A stretch of 64,000 nt of DNA from Luzula sylvatica (lineage: Eukaryota; Streptophyta; Magnoliopsida; Poales; Juncaceae): contig OX326958.1 of the NCBI GenBank assembly GCA_946800325.1, positions 32,657,314-32,721,313 of the forward strand. Direction: 5' to 3'. Both the position numbers and the translations under genes were made by a program. This document shows, piece after piece, positions 31,011 through 42,424 of this stretch (its first letter is position 1; the number at the start of each line of letters is the position of its first letter). The notes under the pieces were generated by a model. The model was not told the origin of the DNA and ran no database searches. It saw only the letters and a program-made list of their open reading frames with translations.

Positions 31011-32085
31011 GGTTGATTGCTTCTTTTGGCATTGCCGTATTGGCCATATAAACGAGATTCGCGTATCTAGATTCCATATGATGGATTGCTAGAATCATTT
31101 GAATTAGATTCGATTGATTAATGCGATACTTATTTATTAGGCAAGACGACAAAGGGCATCATTCTCCAAAGGTTGGAGAAAGATCCAACGAATTATTGGA
31201 AATTATATTTACATATGATGTTCCGATAAGTTCCGAGGCAAGAGGAGGCTATCGGTATTTTGTTACGTTTATGGACGGTTAAAGTAGATATGAAAATATC
31301 TATTTAATGCGTGCCGAAATGGAAACTTTTGAAAGGTTCAAAGAGTTTCAAAAACGAAATACGAAATCAACTAAGCAAGAAAATCAAAGCTTTTCGATAG
31401 GATCGAGAAGGCAAGTATTTGAGCTAAACCTTTCGATAGGATCGAAGAGGCGATATTTGAGTTATGAATATTGATGATCATTTATGATTGTGGAATAGTT
31501 TCACGATTGTCTTTATTCGGAACATTGAGATGTGTCCGAAAAGAGGAAATGAACGCATGTTGGACATGGTTCGATAAATGATAAGTCAATAGGATCTCCC
31601 AAAAATGTTTTGGGGATACGCCCTTGAGACAGCGGCACTAATGAATGGTTGCATATAAGATATGTACCATAAACCTTCTAATCGGTACAAAAGACGCCAT
31701 ATGAGATATGGATCGGAATGGTTCCGAAGTGGTCATTTGTACAGATTTGAGGATGTGGGTATATTTCGAAATTTGTTTCGATTAAACTCAATCCAAAATC
31801 TGAAAATTGTTCGTTTATCCTTAAGGAAACTAAAGGGTATTAATTCTAACGTCCCGACGAAAATGAGATTTTCATGGCTCGAAGAGATGCCTTCTTGGAG
31901 GAGGACTAGATGCGCACAAGTTTGGAACTTGGTGCCATTTATCTCTATGCGGGCTAGTGGGAGTAGAATAAATCTCGAAAGAGTTCGTGATTTGAAAATG
32001 AACATTGTACCGATGAAAGTTGACATGGCTTCATCAAGAGTCGATGAACGCAAGTCGAACACACAAAGGAATTTTTCGTAGATCA
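31010..32085 (+). pseudogene. Copia integrase region, degenerate
   Basis: The GAG-pre-integrase block reads FFWHCRIGHINEIRVSRFH, then C..YLLGKTTKG. The integrase core follows as ARGGYRYFVTFMDG, a stop, then SRYENIYLMRAE and ETFERFKEFQ. Further on are LDMVR-stop-MISQ-stop-DLPK and FWGYALETAALMN, then a C-terminal part (LKGINSNVP...FSWLEEMPSWRRTR). All are recognisable against Ty1/copia integrases, which insert the cDNA. At least four stops and several frameshifts abolish function. Confidence 0.85.
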
Positions 32086-32099
32086 AGTAGGCTATATCA

Positions 32100-33725
32100 T
32101 AAGCCGGTAAATACGGATTTATCGTGGCTAATGATGATAGATCGAAATCATATAATGATTCGATATCCTACAAGGATGCTATGAAAAGTTGATTCCACAT
32201 GACATGGTGTCATGAAATCTGAGATTCGATCCATGTGAATTATCAAGTTTAGAACTTGATTTCATTACTTTCTGGGTTAGACCCGTGAAATGTGAGTGGG
32301 TTTTTCAAGATGAAGAACCGGCATGGATAGGAATACGCATATATGTAAAGCGAGGCTTTTTGCGAAGAGTTTCATGCAATTCATAGTCGGACTATGAAGA
32401 AACGTTTTCGCATGTTGCCATGCTTTCACATTCTCGAAATTCTGCTTGCCATGGTCGCATATTATGACTATTTGATGTGGCAAAATGGATGTCAAAACCG
32501 AATTTCTTGACAGAAATTTTATGAAAGGATGTGTACTTGACACAACCTTACGGTTTTGTCGATTAATAAGAATCGGGGATAAGATATGCACGCTTTAACG
32601 ATCCATATGATGGATTAGAGAAAGTTTCTCGGAATTGGAATATTCGTTTTGACAAAATTATAAACTGTTATAAAATTGTCGAAACGAATGGAAACTTTGT
32701 GTACACATGAAGGTTAGTGGGAGCTGCGTTATATTTCTTGTAACGACAAAGGATTTAGACGAGACCGCTTATGAATTAAGCGTGAAGATCTATAGGATAG
32801 ATCTAAGAAGTTCCTCGTTCTATGTTATAGCCCATATATCGACATATTGTTGAAAATGGTTTTCAACATATAAACTCATTGGAGGAGATAAATCGAAATG
32901 TCGAATGGCAGAAATTTTCAACGGCTCGATGTGAGACATCAAGCAGCGCGAAAAGTAATAATATGATGCCTTACATTTGATGTTAGGATCTATTATATCT
33001 GTCATGATATGTATGTGGCTATCTGTCATACAAATAAAGCGTCTAGTTCACCGTCAATAAAATTCATGGGAATCACATGAGTTTGAATGTAATTCGATTA
33101 CATGAGACTAACTCTTGTGATTGTATAATGGTTATACAAATATATACATAATGGTTATGTATATTTAAAACCCATCGGGATTTGTATTGATAGAGGTGAA
33201 GTTTATCCTTGAATACTTTGCGAAAGAATTCAGGATTTATTATCTATAATGGTGTGGAGGACGTGTTGGTTATAAAGAGTTATAACAAACAACAGTTTCC
33301 AAAGATGAAGCACGTCCAAATATGTAGCACGACTTTCGATCACAAAGTGTGTACATGTTTTGCTTAAATGAAAACACGGTTATGTGGAAAGGTTCCACAA
33401 GACCAATAGTTTATGATTCTATTTACAGTGGCGAGTATATTGCGGTTATTAATCGCAAAAGGAAGTGGTATGGATCAAGGATACATGACCAAACTCTAGT
33501 AGTCACGAGTTATCGGATTTATGGTTGTTTATTGCGTGAGACGCAATAGTACAAGCCAAAAATGCCGAGGTCACAACCACTTCTAGCCAATACTCAGAAA
33601 ATTTCATTTGATCCATGAAATTTTATGAAAAGATGTGATCATAGGTATTGGAAATGTTCCAATCCTGATGATGATTAACACTAGCGGGAACGTGCGGACC
33701 CGTTTACAAGACCGCTCTCTCTAGT
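32100..33725 (+). pseudogene. Copia reverse transcriptase / RNase H region, degenerate
   Basis: RT pieces appear in three frames: SYNDSISYKDAMKS, KCEWVFQ, KARLFAKSF and MDVKTEFLDRNFMKG. The segment that should hold the catalytic YVDD box appears deleted: SGSCVIFLV is followed directly by TTKDLDETAYELSVKIYRI. RNase H traces are DSIYSGEYIAVINRKRK.W, then QAKN/PRSQ and a DD...EP-GPVYKTAL-like end. Loss of the YVDD region means no reverse transcription by this copy. Confidence 0.82.
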
Positions 33726-34960
33726 CGCGCGTGACTGTCATGCGATGACTATGGGTATGGAGATACCTAGAGGAGGAAGAAGAGAGTAGAGTGTAGTTAT
33801 CTAATACGATAGTCCTCGCAGGTTATGGGTATGGAGATACCCATAGGTAAACGTTGTATCACCCAAATACTTAGTCCATATGAATGCATTCCTTTTAAAA
33901 TTTTTGTTTACTTAAATTAAATATGCATTCACCTTATATGAAAACAGTGTGCGGGTTGTGTAATATGATTGTTACATGAACCTTGATTTGAACTTGTGTG
34001 GACGTCGACATGGTTGAGGACCATGTGCAGCGAAACCGTCACACTTAAAGTGTCATTTCTAAACATCCCTAGTCGCGGATCAGATTGCTTAAGAGAGAAG
34101 CATTTCTATTATTGGATAGACTGAACGCGTACACTAGTACGTTTGCCGAGGAGATGATTATGTTTTGCTAATCATGGGACAAGGTGCTTGTCGAATCGGG
34201 AACGTAGATATATGTTAGGTTACATGTATTGGATATGACCAAAGCCGCGAGTCCATGACATAGTTTAGTCATTATAGATGGACTTGTGACGGATGGGGTT
34301 TTAGATTCTTCATACTTGAGGGGATCATTGATTGCGTTACGTGCGTAACACAATGCTTTGATATGATCTTACGCTCACCGTAACAGGGAGTTAAAAGGGT
34401 CATCATTGGGTATTGTCCGAAACACGGAATTCAATGTGAGTCTCCAAGATAGGAATTGTTTATTCCGAAAGGAAGAGATATCTCTTAGGCGCCGCTCGAT
34501 GAGTCGATTAACGAAATCTCTGGCCAGAGTCAATGATATTAATGGTTAATATCGATTGAAATTTGTTAAATCAACTCGGAATCGAGGAATAAGTATAGTT
34601 AATCAAATTATAAGGATGACTATTACCATGCCTTTTGATTAACGGATATCGCAAACAAGAGAACTAGTAACCGCTATTCGAGATAGGCACAATGATCACA
34701 ATCATTTTTCGTTTTAACATGGGTAGCCATGATGGAGTGACTAGATCCCGCTCATGGGCTTGTAATGCCATGGAAACGGCCTACTGCCATCGTTAAACGA
34801 ACCTACACGGTCACACAACGAGTCGTACTATGTCGGGCTTGATTACAAGTTTTTGCACATTGGATGTGCATGGCTTTAGCGTATTTGATACGCGGGCCAG
34901 ATTCTCTGATATAGTGTATATGTGATATAAATGAGTACCTTTTAGGTAAATCTGAAACTG
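33726..34960 (+). other. Non-coding 3' interior of the copia element
   Basis: About 1.2 kb between the RNase H remnant and the purine tract, with a doubled TGGGTATGGAGATACC (33,753 and about 33,828). No additional gene such as an envelope-like frame is recognisable. Confidence 0.55.
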
Positions 34961-34969
34961 AGTGGGAGA
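34961..34969 (+). promoter_or_regulatory. Polypurine tract
   Basis: AGTGGGAGA sits one base before the 3' LTR; this is the usual copia plus-strand priming tract. Confidence 0.9.
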
Positions 34970-34970
34970 C

Positions 34971-36064
34971 TGAAGGAAATACAGTTTTGGATCATCGCTA
35001 AAATGGTACGTAGGACAAACGAACGTACGCGTTCGTGGGCATACGAAACAGATTAGTAAAACTGGTATAACTTTCAGTAGGAAACTCCGATTTGAATAGT
35101 TCAAATTGGGTTAGTTAGATAATGAGATTATCTAGAACTTTCATGTTGTAATATATTTTATTTGAGCGAAGTATCAGTATTGTTCTAATGAAATACCGAA
35201 AGGGTGCGACAGTTTGACATACAGTCAGTAAAACGGCCGTAACTTTCGGGTCCGAACTCCAATTGGGCTGGGCCAAATTGGGTTGGAAATATAATTAGAT
35301 TATCTACAACTTTCGTAAATGTTCAAAGTCGGTTGGAACGATTTAATATTTTCGTTCTGACAGATTACTGAAAGGGTGTATGCAGTTTTCTGTTTGAAAA
35401 GGTGTATAGAAGATATACATACCTTTTGGCCCATCCTTATCCTATGGAGTATATATATGATGTTTCTCTCTCTCTCATCAGTCCAACCAGTTGAATAATT
35501 AGATTAGTTCGACCAGAAAATTAATGGAGTTAATTTAGAATTAATCCAGAAATTAAGAGACTCTAATCACTTGATGAAAGAGTGCGAAGAGATTGAGAGA
35601 GAAGGAGAAAAGAATTTTCTCCGTCTAGAGAATCGAAACGCAATCATGCAAGTTCGCCGGTGCATCGTCTAGGCAGGTGCATCCGCGACCGAGGTGCTAC
35701 GACTCACGGTGGATACGGGTAGAGGAGCGACACATGTGGCTCTTCGTTGTGATCAAACCGGAGAAGTAATCGAGTAACGGGCTGTGGAATCATGCGGGCA
35801 TGGAACGCACGAAGACAACCCGAGGCGTGTCGAAACGGTGGGAGACGTGCGGTATGGGACGTACGGGCTAGTCACCAACGTGACACCGAAGGAAATAGAA
35901 GGCGGCGATCAACCCTTCGTGTGCCATCAATTTGGCACTGGTATGAATCTGTCCTTCTATTCGCATCGTACCCTCAAAGTCGTGGCGTGATTTCGGGAAT
36001 CGGGGAATCGAACCGGGCCTACATATCCGCTGCGCGGGCCCGGGGTCGAGGATATTCCCCAACA
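34971..36064 (+). repeat. 3' LTR
   Basis: 1,094 bp, the same length as the 5' LTR and differing from it at about 10 positions that I could count, all single-base changes. Confidence 0.95.
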
Positions 36065-36069
36065 GTGTC

Positions 36070-36240
36070 AACGGTTCGGATACGGTTCGGATAGTGGTCA
36101 TACCAGATCCATATCCATATTTTTTTTCGGATACGGATCCTAGTAAACGGATACGGATACGGTTCGGATATTATCGGATACGGATACAGATATGGGTCAT
36201 ATTCGGATATTAAAACGGATATTACTGATGTGGTATATGT
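36070..36240 (+). mobile_element. hAT-like subterminal DNA, right of the copia insertion
   Basis: AACGGTTCGGATACGGTTCGG and many further CGGATACGG words continue the terminus TAGGGGTGTC at 27,487. The remainder of the element is not delimited. Confidence 0.5.
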
Positions 36241-37468
36241 TATTATTTTTAGAACTCAAATAATTATTTTTAGTTAGGAATTTTTATATAGACTTGAATT
36301 TTTGCTTCCATGATGATCATAATAATAAAAAAAATCCCAACGTAGACAAGTTTAAAAGAGAAAAAAAAAATTATATATATTTGAATTTTTTTATAAACTT
36401 TGAAACAAATACAAACATTATATATTAATTATTTCACTAAACAATCCCAAGATTTAATAAGATAAGAGAAATAAATAAATAAAAGCCCATAATAAAAAAC
36501 TGAACAAAGCCTGTTATTGATAAAAATTTTTATTTGACCGGAACATTGATAGGTGAAATTGGTCCCACCATTTCTATATTATAAGCGTACAATGATAATT
36601 AGGATTATTGGCTCATCCCAATATTATGGATTTGTAATCTGTAATTAGTATTTAGTAAAATAAAAGTCACTATCCTCTAGAAAATATGTAGTTTCGATAA
36701 TTCTCACAAAAAAATGCATGAAATCTTTTATAGAACAAAAATTCAAGCATAATACCAATTGTTGGTCACATGTTTGATTTACTCTAGTATCTTAAGAAGA
36801 AATTTATCAATTTGATTGGTCATCACAACGTCCATTATTTTTATTTCAAGAATATTTGTAATTGCTCAATATAGTCTACAAACAAAAAACCGAAGAGATA
36901 TAAACAAATTTGAGCATCACTTATGCATGAGTTTGTAAATACAAACCGAATTGACGATAGTACGTTGTAAACATACTTTGTACTGTATGAGAAGAAACAC
37001 TCGTTTTTTATCACTATAATTTAACAAAAAAAGAATTGAAAAATATGATTAGTGCGCGCTATAACGGCAATATAACGTTAGATCATGATATTGGGTTTAA
37101 CATAAAGTCGCTATTTAATAAATTGTGATATTGCGTTTTAGTTGTCAACGCACTAAGAGATTGTGTATATCTATTATTTTTGTAAAGAAAAAATATATTT
37201 GCCTCTTTTATAATTTTTCACTATACTTGATGTGTTGACAGAAATTTAATTTACTAAATTTAATACTAAACATGTGTGTTAATTTTTTGAAGTATATGTA
37301 TGTTTTATGTTGTTGGTGCTTACCTTACGAAATTTCTCAAGCTTTGAAATCCCGAGATCTGAAGTTCGAAATCAGTCATGTCATAAATTTATAACCCAGT
37401 TTGGGTTTTCATTTCTCAGTTTCGCATGTTAATTAAGTCCCCCTTGAATCCTTGTAGGCGACTACCAT
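36241..37468. other. AT-rich DNA upstream of the TYW3 fragment
   Basis: No gene is seen. 36,766-36,880 is a diverged direct copy of 40,141-40,255 (shared TCTAGTATCTTAA, TTTGATTG and TTGTAATTGCTC words). The last part (about 37.32-37.47 kb) ends ACCATCATGGACA, which appears to be the original 5' flank and start codon of the TYW3 fragment. Confidence 0.5.
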
Positions 37469-37476
37469 CATGGACA

Positions 37477-38027
37477 TAGAGGTGACAATCAGACGAGTCG
37501 GATTGCGGGTTGTTCAGATCGTGGACCGTTCGGATTTGGGTTGTTCGTTTTCGGATCATTTCGTTTTTCGAGTCATACGGTTTCTGATCGTTTCGGCTTT
37601 CGAATCATTTGATTCCGGATCGTTTCGTTTTTCGAGTCATTTGAATCTTGATTATTTAACTTTCGGATAATTCGGATTTCGGATTAATACGGAATATATT
37701 TTATTGATTTCAAGACATTTTAGCAATAGTATATTAATTTTATCAATAATATATTAAATTGGTCATGAGTTTCAGGCAATTCGGATCGTGAGTGGGTCAT
37801 TCGGATTCGGATTAGTTCGGATTTCGGTTCATTCGGATTTCGGGTCATTCATGTTCGGGTCGGATTCGGATCATTCGGATTCGATTTCATTTCGGATTCG
37901 GATCATTCGGTTTCGGTTCGATTTCTGATTCGGATCGTTGATTTTTCAATATTTTCGGTTCGGATTGGGTTCGGATTAGAAAGGGTTGGATTATTTTTTT
38001 GGACCGGATCAGATTTTGTCAGCTCTA
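37477..38027. mobile_element. Non-autonomous hAT element at the TYW3 start codon, 551 bp
   Basis: Ends TAGAGGTGACAA and the inverse of TAGAGCTGACAA; flanked by CATGGACA (37,469-37,476) and CATGAACA (38,028-38,035), an 8-bp duplication with one change. The interior is dense in TTCGGAT words and has no transposase. It separates the TYW3 ATG from its upstream region, leaving an ATG on both sides because the duplication contains it. Confidence 0.88.
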
Positions 38028-38028
38028 C

Positions 38029-38431
38029 ATGAACACCTTCTTCCAACGAAAGGCAACTTTGACTGAGGTAGACTCGCCGGCGCCGGATAAGTCACCTAAA
38101 GACGGCGTCGATGTTCCCATCATCCCTCTTTTAGACCATCTCAACTCGCATCGGTCATTCTTCACCACCTCTTCCTGCTCTGGTCTTATCTCCATCCTCC
38201 TCTCGAATCCCGAGCCTGATTCCAACAAACCCATGAATGAGGATGATGTCAGGAGAAGAAGAAGAAGAAGAAGAAGAAGAAGAAGAAGGAGGAAGATGGT
38301 TATTTGTATCGCATGATAAGGCAAATCAATCGAGTTACTTTTTGGAGATGTCAAGGCAGAAAACGAGGGTTTTGAGATTCGAGCCCATGATTTTGGCCGT
38401 GGATTGTAGAGATTTGGAATTTGAATTTAAA
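38029..38431 (+). pseudogene. TYW3: TYW3 N-terminal fragment, R copy
   Basis: It starts M(N)TFFQRKATLTEV (Asp2 of L is Asn here because the target duplication mutated), then DKSPKDGVDVPIIPLLDHLN, FTTSSCSGLISILL, a GAA-encoded acidic run, GGRWLFVSHDKAN and RVLRFEPMILAVDCRDLEF. It ends at a plausible splice donor GTGAGT (38,432). SCSGL replaces the family's SCSGR. The blocks before and after the GAA run are in different frames, and a short deletion follows HDKAN, so it is not translatable as TYW3. No second TYW3 exon was found downstream. Confidence 0.85.
38249..38290 (+). repeat. (GAA)n microsatellite within the TYW3 fragment, R copy
   Basis: Longer than in L. It encodes Arg- or Glu-rich runs depending on frame and lies at the same position in the TYW3 fragment. 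Confidence 0.9.
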
Positions 38432-39559
38432 GTGAGTAATTGAATTTGTAAATCACTTCAGAACATCATGTTGACAAACTTTACTAAGCTTTTTCATTAA
38501 GTTCCAGGGACTGATTTGTAATTAATCCATAACTTTGTCTTCTTAACACCAAATTGTACCAAATTTTGATCACATCTCTGGAATATCATAAGAAACACAT
38601 CTGGTGAGTTTGAATCATATATACGTAATTTATGAATTAATAATCTGAATTAACTTGCATATTTCTCCGTGGATCATTACCCTATTTATCCAATACTATA
38701 TTAATTAAAAAAATCTTTTGCTCGAGTCAAAATGATGCTCAACAGATTTCTACTTCAGTTAATGAAGCTATATATAGTTATCAATGAGAAGAACAAACCC
38801 GTATTATTAACAATAAAGATAATATATTTATTTCATCACTGCATATCTTTAGAGAATCATCCAAAATCCGGCTCACCGAATGATTTATTAATGAATCTTT
38901 CGACTAAAACAACAGGACGAGGAGTCGGAGAAAGGAAAAGAGAGGACAATTAAAAATTTTAAAACAATTTGAGGGAACTAGACAAAAAACATCAAGAAAT
39001 ACGAAAATTTCATGAAATACGAAAATATCTTTAGTAGATATAATTTCTCCTAATTTTCATTATTACATGAAATGAGATTGATTTTAACTGAAAGTACGGT
39101 GGAAATACTATCTGAAAACAGTTTTTGTTTGATTTAAAAAGATCTGAAAATGTTCACAAGAGTTACAACAAAAGTGCGAGATGAAACCACATAAATTGCC
39201 GATTAAGCGGCATTTTGGAAATCAATATTAATTTAAATACTAATAAAATTAGAATTCTGTTTAAGGTACTTTCAAGAGGTGATTTAGATCTACAAGAAAA
39301 TGTGTTATTTTACTTTGAACAGATCGAATTAAATTAATATTTAATTCACATAATGACTTTCAGAAATTAGGGTTTCTTGACTCAAAAATTCCAAATAAAA
39401 TCAAATAAAATCAAGAAAAATTGAAAGATGGCCAAGATCAATAATCAAACTCAAATGAACATATATAAACTATTTTTTCACAAGATTCAATCAAAATAAA
39501 AATTAAAACCCAAAATTACACAAAATAAAAGGTAGAATAAATCTAAATTGGATAGTCAA
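38432..39559 (+). other. Intron-like AT-rich DNA downstream of TYW3 fragment
   Basis: It starts at the GTGAGT donor and has no coding frame with recognisable content. The inverse is present at about 7,512-8,644. Its only notable small frame (38,732-38,953) shows no domain. Confidence 0.45.
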
Positions 39560-39763
39560 GCTTGGAGGTAGATCCTTCTTGGCTTCTGGAGGATGAGTAC
39601 AGGGAGTGCTTGAACTGGGGGAGCTTGATTGCCTGAGGAAGTCTTCAATTTGGTGCACCGGAAAGGAAGTTACACCCTCTTTAGTGATTTCGTCGAAAAA
39701 TCAGGCACTGATTCGATTCAGTTCAACTTAACACATCAGAAGACCAATGAAGGCGTCCATTAG
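39560..39763 (+). pseudogene. Exon-like fragment of unknown gene (R copy)
   Basis: The same block as 7308-7511: LEVDPSWLLEDEYREC, LNWGSLIA, a frameshift, then PEEVFNLVHRKGSYTLF, SDFVEKSGTDSIQFNL and THQKTNEGVH-stop. It has one amino-acid difference from L in the QFNF/QFNL region. The shared frameshift shows it was already broken before the inverted duplication. Confidence 0.45.
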
Positions 39764-40297
39764 TGAAAAATGGAGAGAAATATGTGGCAGTTAGATCAGT
39801 TGAGTGCTTAAAGGTGTGAGTTCAATTAGCAATATGTGGGTCCCACTTTCTCTCTCTCAATTAGAAATATGTGGCACTTCTCTCTCATCCCTTCTCAGAG
39901 TATTATGATATTATGTATCAAATTCTTCATAAAAGAAAGAGGAATGCAACCATGATTTCCAAATTGCCAAATTCCCATTTTTAACTCTGAAAATAACAAA
40001 AAATCAAATAGTTAAGTAATTTCTCATGATATTATTAACAATTTATATGTTAACTAAGTGATTTAATGTGTTAAAATCTCTTTTTTAATTCTTTAAAATA
40101 TGTTTAAAATAATTCTTCTCAAAATTTTAAGGTATAACTCACAACATGCTTGATTTATTCTAGTATCTTAACGAAAAATTTGTTCATTTGATTGATCAAG
40201 TTAACTTCCATTATTTCTATTTCATGAAGATTTGTAATTGCTCGATGTAGTATGATGGCAGTAGAGATTTTCTTTAGCTATAGCCTTTTTTTCCCCT

Positions 40298-40298
40298 G

Positions 40299-40357
<59 letters not shown>
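40298..40357. repeat. (TA)n microsatellite, R inner arm
   Basis: Inverted partner of 6695-6770, shorter and without the adjoining poly(A) tract. Confidence 0.95.
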
Positions 40358-40360
<3 letters not shown>

Positions 40361-40883
40361 TTTATACCATCTTAAATATTTATTTGTAGAAGTAAAATAT
40401 ACATTTTGTTACAATTGTGAGATATTTTTTAGATCTGTGATACTTTTTTTCAATTACAATATATATTTTTGAATTATAACATTATATTATATTCGAAATA
40501 TACATTTTTGAATATTACGATACCTGTTTTGATTTTTTTAGTACTAATAAACCTTAAAAAAATGTGACATAGCGACTCGTGAAGTTTTGATAGATCGTGC
40601 TGATCAATATTGAACTAATACCCGCAACAAATATTCGGTGTCGAGAAATATATTATCACTGGTATTGTTATTCCATATTATCATGTTTCGAAATAATATA
40701 CAATGTTTGAGATATACACAATAAAAACATTTGGTTAATGTTAGTCTTTGTTTAGTATGATGATGTAAAATATTTTGAGTGCATTATACATTAGGTAAAA
40801 AATACACCACCGGAAATCAAGAAAAAAATGAAAAATAATAATTGTCTTGCTATGATTTTGAACAAATACTTTGTCATGACATC

Positions 40884-41161
40884 TCGAGGGAGCGGCAAGA
40901 TGCAGATCCCTTCAGGCAGAGAAATAGAGGCGAGCCATCAGTGAGGTAATTGAAGGAAGAGAGAAAAGAGAGCACTCACCATGGAAATATTTGAAGATTC
41001 TTTTTAATCGCTGTGAAGAGGAAAGAGATGCAAACGGAGGTAATACTTAATTTCTCCGTCTATCATCATATTTCATCAAAGTGCATCTCGATCTAAATCA
41101 GACGGCTCAGACCCTCTAAGTACGCTAGGTAATTTACTTAATATAGTACGTTAGCTTTTCT
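40884..41161 (-). mobile_element. Truncated terminus of the second Mutator-like element (R copy)
   Basis: The inverse of about 23,589-23,905: the terminus AGAAAAGCTAACGTACT at 41,161, ATTTCCATGG near 40,985, and a break at GGGAGCGGCAAGATG. Past the break it is fused to the inner arm (GTCATGACAAAG at about 40,876), so the rest of the element was deleted here. Confidence 0.75.
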
Positions 41162-41162
41162 A

Positions 41163-41183
41163 ATATATATATATATATATATA
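41163..41183. repeat. (TA)n microsatellite, R outer arm
   Basis: Only about 10 units, against 40 in L and about 27 in C1 at the same position next to TTTAAGATGG. Confidence 0.9.
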
Positions 41184-42424
41184 CCATCTTAAATATGTAT
41201 TTGTAGAAGTACAATATACATTTTATTAGAAGTGTGAGATATTTTTTAGATCTGTGATACTTTTTTATGAACAAATACTTTGTCGTGACATTTCAAATAC
41301 TTTGTCATGACATTTCAACAAGATAGACTCTATATAATATTAAACATAAGTAATTACTATGTTAATTATGTACATGGTACATAATTAATTAATACATGCC
41401 ATATAATTAACATATAAATCAATTGGGTGATTCTATGATACATCATTTTTTTTAATTCAATTGGGTGATTCTATGATACATCATTTTTTTTTAATTCAAT
41501 TGGGTGATACATCGTTTTTAAATCACCATTCACATAAGCAATAAAGATCTATCTATTGTAAGAAATATCCGAAATATTTTTTTAAAAAGATGTACCACAA
41601 AATTGCCCTAATTAATTAATTAATATGTTACGTATATATCATGTGTTAATTAATAGTAACTATATATCATGTGTTAATTGATCATTTAATCAATGATTTG
41701 GGGAAATGTAACTTGATCTATATATGGTTTCTCACTAATCAATAAATATTGATTTACGAAATGCAGTTTAATTAATAGTAACTCATAAATATCTTTCTTT
41801 ATTTTCCACAAAATATATTAATGGACACTTTAGTAATTAACGCATAATCTACCAACACATTCATTTCGGAAGCCCATTAAAGAAGCCCATTAAAGACCGC
41901 GCCAATTAACATATCATTCTACAGACCACCAAATACACATCTACATTAATAATTAATAATACAATATACAACATAAATAAAACTAAACTAACACTCCCTG
42001 TACTTAGTATGCATCTATTAACAATATTACATAAAAAACAAAAAATATATAATAATTTTCACTATTTTAATTTACTATTGTTCCATGCATTTAAGGTGTT
42101 CGATAATATGCTTCCAAGAATTATGTTAGCTATTAAGACTATAATAATTAGAAAGATGAATGAATCAATGATGCTAATGATGGTATCGCCTAATAAAGAA
42201 ATATTGCTCAAAAGTCTGAAATGTCAAATGAACCCTCTTAGAAGTATTGTATTTACCCTTCTCAAATTTTTAAATATCATATTATCCCTATGCTAGTCTG
42301 TGGAATTTAGAAAAAAAGAAAATAATCGTGAGTATACATAAAATATTATTTAAAAAAGAATTTTATGATGATTTTATCTCCTCGAGACTCATTTCTCCAC
42401 AGTGACGCCTTGAGTTCTTCGGCA

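Larger units (their letters stand above)
27497..36064 (+). mobile_element. Complete but coding-defective Ty1/copia LTR retrotransposon, 8,568 bp
   Basis: Two 1,094-bp LTRs beginning TG and ending CA, a tRNA-iMet primer-binding site, a purine tract before the 3' LTR and a 5-bp GTGTC target duplication make this structurally complete. The domain order (integrase before reverse transcriptase and RNase H) places it in Ty1/copia. I count about 10 differences between the LTRs (about 1%), so insertion is recent, yet pol is riddled with stops and frameshifts and no gag is recognisable. It therefore probably moved using enzymes from a related element. The lineage within copia is not determined. Confidence 0.93.
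37559..40882 (-). repeat. Inner inverted-repeat arm R (inverse of 6,140-9,521)
   Basis: Near-identical to the reverse complement of 6,140-9,521, with small indels (GAA run, TA run, poly(A), a 12-bp loss within the TYW3 fragment). Unlike the L copy, the hAT element is complete here. Confidence 0.88.

Noticed and set aside
36580..36620. GTACAAT resembling a second hAT target duplication for the element at 27,487
   Set aside because: The adjacent bases do not form an inverted TAGGGGTG terminus.
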